64,000 nt of DNA. It comes from Mycobacterium stomatepiae. Lineage in GTDB: Bacteria > Actinomycetota > Actinomycetes > Mycobacteriales > Mycobacteriaceae. This document shows positions 1 through 9,668 of this stretch, one piece after another. Where the stretch lies: positions 2,666,001 through 2,730,000 of the forward strand of contig NZ_AP022587.1 in NCBI RefSeq assembly GCF_010731715.1, in the 5' to 3' direction. The notes under the pieces were generated by a model. The model worked only from the letters and a program-made list of their open reading frames with translations, made no database searches and was not told the DNA's origin. Numbering within the stretch: the stretch's first letter is position 1; each line of letters opens with the position of its first letter. A program made the position numbers and the translations under genes.

Positions 1-1
1 C

Positions 2-316
2 TACGACGCGGCGATGGCTCACCTCGTTGGGGAAGCCGATCCGGCCCGAGTCTGGGCCGAGCACTTCCCGGCGACCGACGCCGAGATGGCCGCCGACGGG
101 CTGGCCTACTACCGCGGCGGCGACCCGGCGGCACCGATCGTCTACGAAGATTTCCTGCCGGCCTCGGCGGCGGGCATCTTCCGGTCCAATCTGGACCGCG
201 ACACCCGGGCGGCGGGCGGCATCGACAACTCCGGATACGACGCCGAGTGGCTGGCCGGCGCGATCGGCCACCATATCCATGACCCCTACGTCCTATACGA
301 GGAGGCTTGCGCATGA
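2..316 (+). CDS. 2-oxoadipate dioxygenase/decarboxylase-like protein (DUF1338/HglS family), 3' end only
   Basis: The reading frame is open from the window edge, so this is only the last ~104 residues. The motif YEDFLPASAAGIFRSNL is typical of the C-terminal part of the YdcJ/HglS (DUF1338) family, and the M. tuberculosis gene in this position is Rv3292. HglS enzymes convert 2-oxoadipate to D-2-hydroxyglutarate and CO2 in lysine degradation. That role fits here because the next gene is a pcd-type aldehyde dehydrogenase, and the two overlap by four bases (ATGA), so they are probably co-transcribed. The N-terminal metal ligands lie outside the window, so activity cannot be judged. Confidence 0.75.
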   Translation, partial: YDAAMAHLVGEADPARVWAEHFPATDAEMAADGLAYYRGGDPAAPIVYEDFLPASAAGIFRSNLDRDTRAAGGIDNSGYDAEWLAGAIGHHIHDPYVLYEEACA

Positions 317-1830
317 TCGATAAGTTGCGCGCCCGGGCCCGTGCCGCCCTGCAGGCGATCGGCACCGACGTCAGCCTCGGCGAGCCGGGCGGGCCCGGCC
401 TGGCCGCCAGCACGCCGATCACCGGTGAGGTGCTTTTCACCGTCGCGCCGGCCTCCGGCGAGCAGGCCGACCGCGCCGTCGCCGCGGCCGCCGAGGCTTT
501 TGCGACGTGGCGCATGACCCCCGCCCCGGTACGCGGTGCGCTGGTGGCCCGGCTCGGCGAGTTGCTCGCCGAGCACAAGAACGACCTCGCGACGCTGGTG
601 ACCCTCGAGGTCGGCAAGATCACCTCCGAGGCCCTGGGCGAAGTGCAGGAGATGATCGACATCTGCCAGTTCGCCATCGGCCTGTCGCGCCAGCTCTACG
701 GCAAGACGATTGCCTCGGAGCGCCCCGGCCACCGGCTGGCCGAAACCTGGCATCCGCTCGGCGTGGTCGGCGTGATCACCGCGTTCAACTTCCCGGTCGC
801 GGTCTGGGCGTGGAACACCGCGGTGGCCCTGGTCTGCGGCGACACCGTGGTGTGGAAACCGTCGGAGCTGACGCCGTTGACGGCGCTGGCGTGCCAGGCG
901 CTGATCGGACGGGCCGCCGCCGACGTCGGCGCGCCGCCCGCGGTGAGCGGGCTGGTGCTGGGCGATCGGGACCTGGGCGAGCGGCTGGTCGACGACCCAC
1001 GGGTCGCACTGCTGTCCGCGACCGGTTCGGTGCGGATGGGCCAGCAGGTCGGCCCGCGGGTGGCCGCGCGCTTCGGGCGGGCGCTGCTGGAGCTCGGCGG
1101 CAACAACGCGGCGATCGTGACGCCGTCGGCCGATCTGGATCTGGCCGTGCGCGCCATCGTCTTCGCCGCGGCCGGCACTGCCGGGCAACGCTGCACCAGC
1201 CTGCGCCGGCTGATCGTGCATCGCTCGGTGGCCGACTTGTTCGTGCAGCGGGTGGCGTCCGCTTTCAAGCAGCTGCCGATCGGCGACCCCTCGGCACCCG
1301 ACACGCTGATCGGCCCACTGATTCACGAGACCGCCTACCGCGACATGGTGGGCGCGCTCGAACAGGCGCGCGCCGAGGGCGGCACGGTGTTCGGCGGCGA
1401 CCGCCAGGACGCGTCGGCCGACGAGCATCCCAGCGCCTACTACGTCGCGCCGGCCGTGGTGCGGATGCCCGCACAGACCGACATCGTCGCCGCCGAGACG
1501 TTCGCGCCGATTCTCTACGTGCTGACCTACGACGAGCTGGACGAGGCGATCGCGCTCAACAACGGCGTGCCGCAAGGGCTCTCGTCGGCCATCTTCACCA
1601 CCGACCTGCGGGAGGCCGAGCGATTCTTGGACGGGTCCGATTGCGGTATCGCCAACGTCAATATCGGCACGTCGGGGGCCGAAATCGGTGGTGCGTTCGG
1701 CGGCGAGAAGCAAACCGGGGGCGGGCGGGAATCCGGGTCGGACGCGTGGAAGGCCTACATGCGACGCGCCACCAACACCGTCAACTACTCGAGCGAGCTG
1801 CCGTTGGCTCAAGGTGTGGAGTTCGGATAA
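313..1830 (+). CDS. pcd: Piperideine-6-carboxylate / aminoadipate-semialdehyde dehydrogenase
   Basis: This 505-residue NAD(P)-dependent aldehyde dehydrogenase matches Rv3293 (Pcd) in position and length. The family oxidises piperideine-6-carboxylate/2-aminoadipate semialdehyde to 2-aminoadipate after lysine aminotransferase. Visible motifs are the nucleotide-binding stretch FNFPVAVWAWN, the glutamate motif ELGGNN and the catalytic cysteine in GQRCTS (about Cys294). I chose ATG 313 over the upstream TTG at 307 because AGGAGG lies about 7 bases before it and it overlaps the previous stop as ATGA. With the upstream HglS-like gene this forms a lysine to 2-oxoadipate breakdown segment. The substrate is inferred from family and context. 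Confidence 0.88.
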   Translation: MIDKLRARARAALQAIGTDVSLGEPGGPGLAASTPITGEVLFTVAPASGEQADRAVAAAAEAFATWRMTPAPVRGALVARLGELLAEHKNDLATLVTLEVGKITSEALGEVQEMIDICQFAIGLSRQLYGKTIASERPGHRLAETWHPLGVVGVITAFNFPVAVWAWNTAVALVCGDTVVWKPSELTPLTALACQALIGRAAADVGAPPAVSGLVLGDRDLGERLVDDPRVALLSATGSVRMGQQVGPRVAARFGRALLELGGNNAAIVTPSADLDLAVRAIVFAAAGTAGQRCTSLRRLIVHRSVADLFVQRVASAFKQLPIGDPSAPDTLIGPLIHETAYRDMVGALEQARAEGGTVFGGDRQDASADEHPSAYYVAPAVVRMPAQTDIVAAETFAPILYVLTYDELDEAIALNNGVPQGLSSAIFTTDLREAERFLDGSDCGIANVNIGTSGAEIGGAFGGEKQTGGGRESGSDAWKAYMRRATNTVNYSSELPLAQGVEFG

Positions 1831-1876
1831 ACGCAGTCTGAATTATGGCCGGCCCTTCGTGAGTACTATCTGACAC

Positions 1877-2548
1877 ATGCCAACGGCTAGGAGGCGGCTG
1901 TCCCCTGAGGATCGGCGCGCCGAACTGCTTGCGTTAGGGGCGGAAGTCTTCGGGAAGCGGCCGTACGACGAGGTCCGCATCGACGAGATCGCCGAGCGCG
2001 CGGGCGTCTCTCGTGCCCTGATGTACCACTACTTCCCCGACAAGCGCGCGTTCTTCGCCGCGGTCGTCAAGGACGAAGCCGACCGGCTGTACGAGGCCAC
2101 GAACAAGGAGCCCATGACCGGGCTGACGATGTTCGAAGAGGCGCGGATGGGTGTGCTGGCCTACATGGCCTACCACGAGCAGAACCCGGAAGCCGCCTGG
2201 GCGGCCTACGTTGGTCTCGGCCGGTCCGACCCGGTCTTGCTCGGCGTCGAGGACGACGCCAAGAACCGCCAGCTCGAGCACATCATGACCCGCATCCATG
2301 AGGTCGTGGCCGCGGTACCGGGCGCGAAGCTGGAGCCCGATGTCGAACGGGACCTACGGGTGATCCTGAACGGCTGGATCGCGTTCACCTTCGAGTTGTG
2401 CCGCCAGCGCATCATGGACCCGACGACCAGCGCCGAGCGCCTCGCCGACTCGTGCGCGCACACGCTGCTCGACGCGATCACCCGGGTGCCCGAGATTCCC
2501 GAAGAACTCGCGCACGCGATGGCGACCGCTCGCCATCAACCGCAGTAG
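1877..2548 (+). CDS. TetR-family transcriptional regulator
   Basis: This is a 223-residue protein with an N-terminal TetR helix-turn-helix (about residues 10-57), including the typical DEIAERAGVSRALMYHYF recognition segment, followed by an all-helical ligand and dimerisation domain. It corresponds to Rv3295. It lies 46 bases after pcd and 36 bases before lhr, all on the same strand, so it could regulate either neighbour or be transcribed with lhr. No clear palindromic operator was identified in the short gaps. The effector is unknown. Confidence 0.88.
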   Translation: MPTARRRLSPEDRRAELLALGAEVFGKRPYDEVRIDEIAERAGVSRALMYHYFPDKRAFFAAVVKDEADRLYEATNKEPMTGLTMFEEARMGVLAYMAYHEQNPEAAWAAYVGLGRSDPVLLGVEDDAKNRQLEHIMTRIHEVVAAVPGAKLEPDVERDLRVILNGWIAFTFELCRQRIMDPTTSAERLADSCAHTLLDAITRVPEIPEELAHAMATARHQPQ

Positions 2549-2584
2549 GACGTTTCTGTCGGTGTCTGTTGGCACCATGGGTAG

Positions 2585-5500
2585 GTGAGCACCAAAGCAC
2601 TCGAGCGGTTCAGCGCGATCACGCGCGAGTGGTTCGGGAGCACCTTCGCCGCTCCGACTGCCGCGCAGGCCGCGGCGTGGGACGCCATTGCCGACGGCAA
2701 CAACACGCTGGTCATCGCCCCGACCGGATCCGGCAAGACGCTGGCGGCATTCCTGTGGGCGCTGGACTCGTTGGCCGTCGCGGGCGAACGGCCGCCCGGC
2801 ACCCGGGTGCTGTACGTGTCGCCGCTCAAGGCGCTGGCCGTCGACGTGGAACGCAACCTGCGCACCCCGCTGGCCGGGCTGCGGCGAATCGCCGAGCGCC
2901 ACGGCCTGCCCGCCCCGGACATCAGCGTCGGGGTCCGCTCGGGCGACACCCCGCCGGCGCAGCGCCGTCAGCTGATCAACTCCCCGCCCGACGTGTTGAT
3001 CACCACGCCCGAGTCGCTGTTTTTGATGCTGACCTCGGCCGCCCGCGAAACGCTGGCCGGCGTGCAGACCGTGATCGTCGATGAGGTGCACGCCATCGCC
3101 GCCGGCAAACGCGGTGCGCATCTGGCGGTGTCGCTGGAGCGGCTCCAGGATTTAGCACAAGACCTTCGCCAGGGACCGCCCCCGCAGCGCATCGGCTTGT
3201 CGGCCACGGTGCGCCCGCCCGAGGAACTGGCGCGGTTCCTGTCCGGCCCCGCCCCCACCACGATCGTGGCTCCGCCGTCGGCCAAGTCCTTCCAGCTCAC
3301 CGTGCAAGTGCCGGTGCCCGACATGACCAACCCGACCGACAACTCGATTTGGCCCGACGTCGAGGCCCGCCTGGTCGACCTGATCGAGGCGCACAGTTCG
3401 ACCATCGTGTTCGCCAACTCGCGACGGCTGGCCGAGCGACTTACCGCACGGCTCAACGAGATTCACGCCGAACGCAGCGGAGTTGAACTCTCGACCGAGA
3501 CCAACCGGAAGGTGCCCGGCGGGGCGCCGGCGCACATCATGGGCAGCGGCCAGACCTACGGCGCCGACGCGGTGCTCGCGCGCGCCCACCACGGGTCGGT
3601 CAGCAAGGAGCAGCGCGCCCTGGTCGAGGAAGACCTCAAACGCGGACTGCTCAAGGCGGTGGTGGCCACGTCCAGCCTGGAGCTGGGCATCGACATGGGC
3701 GCCGTCGATCTGGTGATCCAGGTGGAGGCGCCGCCGTCCGTGGCCAGCGGCCTGCAACGCATCGGTCGGGCCGGCCACCAGGTCGGTGAGGTCTCGCAGG
3801 GGGTGCTGTTCCCCAAGCACCGCACCGACTTGATCAGCTGCGCGGTCAGCGTGCAACGGATGCTGGCCGGGCAGATCGAGTCGATGCGGGTGCCCGCCAA
3901 CCCGCTCGACATCCTGGCGCAGCAGACGGTCGCGGCGGCGGCCCTCGAGCCGCTGGACGCCGACCGGTGGTTCGACACGGTGCGCCGCAGTGCGCCGTTC
4001 TCGACCCTGCCGCGCAGCGTGTTCGAGGCCACGCTGGACCTGCTGAGCGGCAAGTACCCGTCCACCGGATTCGCCGAGCTGCGACCGCGCCTGGTCTACG
4101 ACCGCGACAACGGAACGCTGACCGCCCGGCCCGGCGCTCAGCGGCTGGCCGTCACCTCCGGCGGTGCGATCCCCGACCGCGGGATGTTCACCGTCTACTT
4201 GGCGAGCGAGGCCGAAAAGCCTTCGCGGGTAGGTGAACTCGACGAGGAGATGGTCTACGAGTCGCGTCCCGGCGACGTGATCTCGCTGGGCGCGACCAGC
4301 TGGCGGATCACCGAGATCACTCACGACCGGGTGCTGGTGATTCCCGCGCCGGGCCTGCCCGCCCGGCTGCCGTTCTGGCGCGGCGACGACGTGGGCCGCC
4401 CCGCCGAACTCGGCGCGGCGCTGGGCGCATTCACCGGCGAGCTGGCCGGACTGGATCGCGAGGCATTCGGAAAACGTTGCGCAGCATTGGGTTTCAACGA
4501 CTACGCGACAGATAACCTGTGGGTGTTGCTCGATGATCAACGGTCCGCGACTTCGACGGTGCCCACCGACACCACCTTGCTGGTCGAGCGATTCCGCGAC
4601 GAGCTGGGCGACTGGCGGGTGATCCTGCACTCGCCGTACGGGCTGCGGGTGCACGGGCCGCTCGCGCTGGCGGTGGGCCGGCGTCTGGCCGAACGGTACG
4701 GCATCGACGAGAAGCCGACCGCCTCCGACGACGGCATCGTCGTGCATCTGCCGGACACGCTCGAGGAAATTCCGCCCGGCGCAGAGATTTTCGTCTTCGA
4801 TGCCGACGAGATCGACCCGATTGTCACCGCCGAGGTGGGGGGCTCGGCACTGTTCGCGTCGCGGTTCCGGGAATGCGCGGCGCGGGCGCTGCTGCTGCCC
4901 CGCCGCCACCCCGGTAAGCGCTCGCCGCTGTGGCAGCAGCGCCAGCGCGCGGCCCAATTGCTGGAAGTAGCCCGCAAATACCCCGACTTCCCGATCGTGC
5001 TGGAGACCGTCCGGGAATGTCTGCAGGACGTCTACGACGTCCCGGCCCTGGTCGACCTGATGAACGGCATCGCCGCGCGCCGGGTGCGGGTGCTCGAGAC
5101 CGAAACGGCCAAGCCGTCACCGTTTGCGGCGTCGCTGCTGTTCGGCTACGTCGGCGCGTTCATGTACGAGGGCGATTCGCCGCTCGCCGAGCGCCGCGCC
5201 GCGGCCTTGTCGCTGGACAGCACGCTGCTGGCCGAGCTGCTCGGCCGGGTCGAACTCCGTGAACTGCTGGATCCCGACGTCGTCGCCGCGACCGGCCGCC
5301 AGCTGCAGCATCTGAGCCCCGATCGGGCCGCCCGCGATGCCGAGGCGGTCGCGGACTTGCTGCGGCTGCTGGGCCCGCTGACCGAAGACGAGGTCGCGGC
5401 GCGGTCCGAGACCGCCGACGGCATCAATATCGGAGGCTGGCTGGAAGGCCTGCGCGCCGCCCGGCGCGCGCTGACGGTGTCGTTCGCCGAACGCACCTGG

Positions 5501-7129
5501 TGGGTGGCCATCGAGGACGTCGGCCGGCTGCGCGATGCGGTCGGCGTGGCCGTCCCGCTGGGCGTCCCGGCCACGTTCACCGAGCAGGTGGCCGACCCAC
5601 TCGGCGAGCTGCTGGGCCGCTACGCGCGCACCCGCACCCCGTTCACCACGGCCGATGCCGCCGCCCGGTTCGGCCTGGGCCTTCGGGTGACCGCCGACGT
5701 ACTGAACCGAATGGCCGGTGACGGCCGGCTGATCCGCGGCGACTTCGTCACTCCCGCGGGTGCCGGCCCTGGCGGCGGTGTCGGCGCCGAACAATGGTGC
5801 GACGCCGACGTGTTGCGGATACTGCGGCGGCGTTCACTGGCCGCGCTGCGCGCCCAGGTCGAGCCGGTCAGCACCGCCGCCTACGGGCGCTTCCTGCCCG
5901 CCTGGCATCGCGTCTCATCCCCTCAGCGTGGTATTGACGGCCTGGTCTCCGCGATCGATCAGCTGGCCGGTGTTCGGATACCGGCGTCGGCGCTCGAACC
6001 GCTGGTGCTGGCGCCGCGGGTGACCGACTATTCGCCGGCGATGCTCGACGAGCTGCTGGCGGCCGGCGAGGTCACCTGGTCGGGCGCCGGGTCGATCTCG
6101 GGCAGCGACGGGTGGATCGCGCTGCACACCAGCGATTCCGCCCCGTTGACCCTGACCGCGCCCGACGAGATCGACTTCACCGACACCCATCGCGCGATCC
6201 TGGAAACTCTGGCCGGCGGCGGCGCGTACTTCTTCCGCCAGCTCGCCCCCACCCTCTCCGAAACCGCGCTCAAAGACGCACTGTGGGAACTGATCTGGGC
6301 AGGCTGGATCACCGGCGACACGTTCGCCCCGGTGCGCGCGCTGCTGACCGGCACCGGGGCCCGTAAGCGCTCGGCCCCCGCGCACCGCACCCGCCGGCCG
6401 CCGCGGCTGAGCCGGTACAGCGTCGCGCATCCGCAGTCCAGGACCACCGACCCCACCGTGGCGGGGCGCTGGTCGGCGCTGCCCACCCCCGAGCCCGACT
6501 CCACCCTGCGCGCCCACTACCAGGCCGAACTGCTGCTCAACCGGCACGGCGTGCTGACCAGAGGTGCCGTGACGGCGGAGAATGTGCCGGGCGGATTCGC
6601 CACCCTGTACAAGGTGCTGAGCACGTTCGAAGAGGCGGGCAGGTGTCAGCGTGGCTACTTCGTCGAGTCGCTGGGCGGCACGCAGTTCGCCGTCGCGTCG
6701 ACCGTCGACCGGCTGCGCAGCTACCTCGACGGGATCGACCCGGAACGGCCCGAATACCGGGCGGTGGTGCTGGCCGCGGCCGACCCGGCGAATCCGTACG
6801 GCGCCGCGTTGCCCTGGCCCGACCGGGACGGGGCACGCCCGGGCCGCAAGGCCGGCGCACTCGTCGTCCTGGTCGACGGCGAACTCGCCTGGTTCCTCGA
6901 GCGCGGCGGACGGTCGATGCTGACCTTCACCGACGATCCCGGGGCTCATCACGCGGCGGCCCAAGGCCTGGCCGACCTGGTCACCGCGCGCCGCGTCGAG
7001 TCGATCCTCGTCGAACGCATCAACGGGGTGCCCGCCCTGCAGCCGCTGGCCGACGGGCCGCGCCCCGTCGCGGAAGCACTGTCGGACGCCGGCTTCGCGC
7101 GCACACCGCGCGGGATGCGGTTGCGGTGA
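2585..7129 (+). CDS. lhr: Lhr-type superfamily 2 DNA helicase
   Basis: This 1514-residue protein is the length expected for mycobacterial Lhr, a 3'-5' ATP-dependent translocase involved in DNA repair. N-terminal motifs seen are Walker A APTGSGKT (about residues 45-52), the DEVH Walker B box, the SAT motif (SATVRPPEEL), and the motif VI segment QRIGRAGHQ. A long C-terminal region containing the winged-helix and Lhr-specific domains follows. The GTG start gives the usual MSTKALERF beginning. The nei glycosylase gene starts 15 bases after the stop, so a repair operon is likely, as in other mycobacteria. No disruption is seen. Confidence 0.95.
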   Translation: MSTKALERFSAITREWFGSTFAAPTAAQAAAWDAIADGNNTLVIAPTGSGKTLAAFLWALDSLAVAGERPPGTRVLYVSPLKALAVDVERNLRTPLAGLRRIAERHGLPAPDISVGVRSGDTPPAQRRQLINSPPDVLITTPESLFLMLTSAARETLAGVQTVIVDEVHAIAAGKRGAHLAVSLERLQDLAQDLRQGPPPQRIGLSATVRPPEELARFLSGPAPTTIVAPPSAKSFQLTVQVPVPDMTNPTDNSIWPDVEARLVDLIEAHSSTIVFANSRRLAERLTARLNEIHAERSGVELSTETNRKVPGGAPAHIMGSGQTYGADAVLARAHHGSVSKEQRALVEEDLKRGLLKAVVATSSLELGIDMGAVDLVIQVEAPPSVASGLQRIGRAGHQVGEVSQGVLFPKHRTDLISCAVSVQRMLAGQIESMRVPANPLDILAQQTVAAAALEPLDADRWFDTVRRSAPFSTLPRSVFEATLDLLSGKYPSTGFAELRPRLVYDRDNGTLTARPGAQRLAVTSGGAIPDRGMFTVYLASEAEKPSRVGELDEEMVYESRPGDVISLGATSWRITEITHDRVLVIPAPGLPARLPFWRGDDVGRPAELGAALGAFTGELAGLDREAFGKRCAALGFNDYATDNLWVLLDDQRSATSTVPTDTTLLVERFRDELGDWRVILHSPYGLRVHGPLALAVGRRLAERYGIDEKPTASDDGIVVHLPDTLEEIPPGAEIFVFDADEIDPIVTAEVGGSALFASRFRECAARALLLPRRHPGKRSPLWQQRQRAAQLLEVARKYPDFPIVLETVRECLQDVYDVPALVDLMNGIAARRVRVLETETAKPSPFAASLLFGYVGAFMYEGDSPLAERRAAALSLDSTLLAELLGRVELRELLDPDVVAATGRQLQHLSPDRAARDAEAVADLLRLLGPLTEDEVAARSETADGINIGGWLEGLRAARRALTVSFAERTWWVAIEDVGRLRDAVGVAVPLGVPATFTEQVADPLGELLGRYARTRTPFTTADAAARFGLGLRVTADVLNRMAGDGRLIRGDFVTPAGAGPGGGVGAEQWCDADVLRILRRRSLAALRAQVEPVSTAAYGRFLPAWHRVSSPQRGIDGLVSAIDQLAGVRIPASALEPLVLAPRVTDYSPAMLDELLAAGEVTWSGAGSISGSDGWIALHTSDSAPLTLTAPDEIDFTDTHRAILETLAGGGAYFFRQLAPTLSETALKDALWELIWAGWITGDTFAPVRALLTGTGARKRSAPAHRTRRPPRLSRYSVAHPQSRTTDPTVAGRWSALPTPEPDSTLRAHYQAELLLNRHGVLTRGAVTAENVPGGFATLYKVLSTFEEAGRCQRGYFVESLGGTQFAVASTVDRLRSYLDGIDPERPEYRAVVLAAADPANPYGAALPWPDRDGARPGRKAGALVVLVDGELAWFLERGGRSMLTFTDDPGAHHAAAQGLADLVTARRVESILVERINGVPALQPLADGPRPVAEALSDAGFARTPRGMRLR

Positions 7130-7144
7130 GGTCGCCAGGCAACC

Positions 7145-7912
7145 ATGCCCGAGGGTGACACCGTCTGGCACACCGCGGCCATCCTGCGCGAGCAGCTGGC
7201 CGGGCAGACGCTGACGCGCTGCGATATCCGGGTGCCGCAATTCGCCACCGTCGACCTGACCGGCAGCGTGGTGGACGAAGTGCTCAGCCGCGGCAAGCAC
7301 CTGTTCATCCGGGTGGGACGGGCCAGCATTCACTCGCACCTGAAAATGGACGGCAGCTGGCGGGTCGGCTCCCTCAAAGATAGACGCCCGGTCCGGGTAG
7401 CTCATCAGGTTCGTATCATATTGGAGGCCAACGATATTCGCGCCGTCGGTATCGACCTGGGGGTGCTCGAAGTCCTCGACCGCGACCACGACGGCGAAGC
7501 CGTTGCGCATTTGGGACCCGATCTGCTGGGCCCGGACTGGGATCCGCAGGTCGCCGCCGCGAACCTGGTCGCACAGCCGGGCCGGCCGATTGCCGAGGCG
7601 TTGCTCGATCAACGGGTGATGGCCGGGGTGGGCAACGTCTACTGCAACGAGCTGTGTTTCGTCAGCGGACACCTGCCCACCGCGCCGGTCAGCGCGATCG
7701 CCGACCCGCGCCGTTTGGTCTCGCGGGCTCGGGACATGCTGTGGGCCAACCGCTTCCGCTGGAACCGCTGCACCACCGGTGATACCCGAGCGGGCCGGCA
7801 GCTGTGGGTCTACGGCCGTGCCGGGCAGAGTTGCCGCCGCTGCGGCACGCGCATCGGCGTCGACGACACCGCCGCGCGAGTGGCCTACTGGTGCCCGTCC
7901 TGTCAGCGCTGA
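7145..7912 (+). CDS. nei: Endonuclease VIII-like DNA glycosylase
   Basis: This 255-residue Fpg/Nei-family bifunctional glycosylase/AP lyase removes oxidised bases. It begins MPEGDTVW: Pro2 is the Schiff-base nucleophile and Glu3 the catalytic acid once Met1 is removed. The central [11 protein letters not shown] segment is the helix-two-turn-helix, and the C-terminal C-x2-C...C-x2-C zinc finger (CRRCGTR and WCPSC) is intact. It matches Rv3297 in length and position and follows lhr by 15 bases. It is convergent with lpqC, six bases away. Confidence 0.94.
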   Translation: MPEGDTVWHTAAILREQLAGQTLTRCDIRVPQFATVDLTGSVVDEVLSRGKHLFIRVGRASIHSHLKMDGSWRVGSLKDRRPVRVAHQVRIILEANDIRAVGIDLGVLEVLDRDHDGEAVAHLGPDLLGPDWDPQVAAANLVAQPGRPIAEALLDQRVMAGVGNVYCNELCFVSGHLPTAPVSAIADPRRLVSRARDMLWANRFRWNRCTTGDTRAGRQLWVYGRAGQSCRRCGTRIGVDDTAARVAYWCPSCQR

Positions 7913-7918
7913 ATCCCG

Positions 7919-8836
7919 CTAGTCGCGCGCGTGCGCCAGGAAGAACTGCGCGATCGATTCCGATCCGTCCAGCGCGCGGGTGGTCGGGCCGATGACCGCC
8001 TTGGGCAGATACTGCCTACCGCCCGGCCAGGTGTGCCCGCCGTTGTCGATTTGATAGAACACCACCTCGGTCGCCGCGGCACACGCCGTCGAATCGAAGC
8101 GGCGCACGACGGTGCCATCGCCGACGTTGGGCAGCACCTCGACCACCGGGTCACCCTGGCAACCGTCGGCCGAACGCCACTTGTCGACCATGCTTTTGGC
8201 GGAGATGGAGTGGCTCAACCCGCCGCGACCACGGACATCGCCGCCGTTGAAATGCACCATAGGATCGGTGGTCCCATGCGCCGCCCACACCGACACCGGT
8301 TGCGACGGATTGCAGGCCACCCCCACGCCCAGCGTGCCCGATACCGGCGCGATCGCCGAAAAAACATCAGCACGATCGCAAGCCAGCCTGTTGGACATGA
8401 AACCGCCGTTGGACATTCCGGTGACGAAGACGTGCCCGGGGGCGATGTTGTAGTCGTTGCGCAGCTTGTCGGCCAGCCCGACCAGGAAGCCCACGTCGTC
8501 GACGTGACGGCGGTCGGCGGGCGACGCGCCCCGTCCGTCGGCCCAGCTCTTGTCGTAACCGTCGGGGTAAACCACCAGCAGGTTGTTGGCGTCGGCGACC
8601 GCATCGAACTCGGTCAGACCCCGCTGCCCCTTTCCGGTGCCACCGCCTCCATGCAGGCTGAGCACCAGACCGACGGGATCACCCGGCGGCACATGCATGA
8701 GGTAGGTGCGGTCCAGGCCGCCGGAGCGAAACGTCCCGGACAGATCGCGCGGCGTGGCCGCCGATACATGTTGCACACCGCAGCCGACGAGACAGGCGGC
8801 CAGCAGCGCTGGCGATATCCATCGTCGGTACGGCAT
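7919..8836 (-). CDS. lpqC: Exported esterase lipoprotein, polyhydroxybutyrate-depolymerase-like
   Basis: This 305-residue alpha/beta hydrolase has a short basic N-terminus, a hydrophobic segment and a lipobox LVGC, with the predicted lipidated Cys at residue 19. It is probably anchored on the outer face of the membrane. The nucleophile elbow is GMSNGG. An Asp in HGTTDP and a His in NGGHTWPGG complete a likely triad. The order and spacing are those of the LpqC/PHB-depolymerase (feruloyl-esterase-like) family, and Rv3298c is the positional equivalent. The natural substrate is unknown. Transcription diverges from the small secreted protein at 8967. Confidence 0.87.
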   Translation of the reverse strand: MPYRRWISPALLAACLVGCGVQHVSAATPRDLSGTFRSGGLDRTYLMHVPPGDPVGLVLSLHGGGGTGKGQRGLTEFDAVADANNLLVVYPDGYDKSWADGRGASPADRRHVDDVGFLVGLADKLRNDYNIAPGHVFVTGMSNGGFMSNRLACDRADVFSAIAPVSGTLGVGVACNPSQPVSVWAAHGTTDPMVHFNGGDVRGRGGLSHSISAKSMVDKWRSADGCQGDPVVEVLPNVGDGTVVRRFDSTACAAATEVVFYQIDNGGHTWPGGRQYLPKAVIGPTTRALDGSESIAQFFLAHARD

Positions 8837-8966
8837 GGGGTCAAATTACCGACTTCGTTCGCGGATCGGACACGTCGGGCCGGTCATAGCAATTCCGGCG
8901 CTGAAAACGGTTGTGTTCAACTACTCGTCAGACTTGTTCACATTGGCAACGATCGCGATTTAAGCG

Positions 8967-9362
8967 ATGATGAGGGACGTGAAAATTGCCAAACCCGGCA
9001 CCCGTCAAATGCCGTCGGGCACCCGACTTGTGGTCGCGATGGCCGTGTCGCTTGGCGTGCTCGGCGCAGGCCTCGCCCCTGCCGCCCACGCCGACGCGAA
9101 TGACGACAAGTTCATTCAACTTCTGATTTCCGACGGCATCACCCACGAGTCCGTCCCCGCTGCCATCGGGGCAGCTCGGAAGGTCTGCGAGTACCTCGCC
9201 CAGGGAATGACGCCCAACGAAGTCGTCATCGACGTGATGAACAGCAGCAGCCTGCCCGACTATGACGCCGGCTACTTCGTCGGCGCGGCCATACGCGCCT
9301 ACTGCCCGCAGTACAAGCCGGCGCCGGAGCCGCCTGCTCCTCCACCGCCGACCGCGTCCTAA
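8967..9362 (+). CDS. Small secreted DUF732-like protein
   Basis: This 131-residue protein has a Sec signal peptide: a basic N-terminus, a hydrophobic core around residues 22-38 and cleavage after AHA. A helical domain follows, with the pattern D-x-x-F-[IL]-x2-L-x2-[DE]-G-I and two cysteines (in VCEYLA and AYCP) that probably form a disulfide. The tail is proline-rich. This is the layout of the mycobacterial DUF732 family of exported proteins of unknown function. ATG 8970 is an alternative start one codon later. The gene has no counterpart here in the M. tuberculosis order. Confidence 0.75.
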   Translation: MMRDVKIAKPGTRQMPSGTRLVVAMAVSLGVLGAGLAPAAHADANDDKFIQLLISDGITHESVPAAIGAARKVCEYLAQGMTPNEVVIDVMNSSSLPDYDAGYFVGAAIRAYCPQYKPAPEPPAPPPPTAS

Positions 9363-9461
9363 CGAAACGGCCACAAAACACCACAAAACGGCGAGCTAAA
9401 GCCGAGGTAGCCGCATCTGTGCGTACCCTTTAACAAAAGGTGAACAGATGGAGGCTTAAAA

Positions 9462-9668
9462 ATGATCACGAAGATAATAATGGGTGGTGCGATCGTTCTG
9501 GGCGCCTCGGTTGGACTCGCCGCACCCGCCAGCGCGGACGTGGTGTTCAACCAATTTTCCTGTACCTGCGGGGCACCGCCCCCATTCGCCAGCCCACTGG
9601 CCGCGGATCGCATCAACCAGGGCATCAACGACGCCTTGACCCGCGTGCTGCCGGGCGACAACCACTAA
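9462..9668 (+). CDS. Very small secreted protein, unknown function
   Basis: This 68-residue protein begins with a clear signal peptide (MITKIIMGGAIVLGASVG, cleavage likely after ASA). The mature peptide is about 43 residues with a C-T-C pair and a proline-rich centre. A GGAGG site lies about eight bases before the ATG, and an AT-rich stretch upstream may be its promoter. I recognise no family. The good ribosome site and signal peptide support a real gene. It is convergent with the sulfatase gene and the 3' ends overlap by four bases. Confidence 0.62.
   Translation: MITKIIMGGAIVLGASVGLAAPASADVVFNQFSCTCGAPPPFASPLAADRINQGINDALTRVLPGDNH

Noticed and set aside
286..1812. 508-codon open frame antisense to pcd
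   Set aside because: It mirrors the pcd codons almost exactly, and no protein-like pattern was found.
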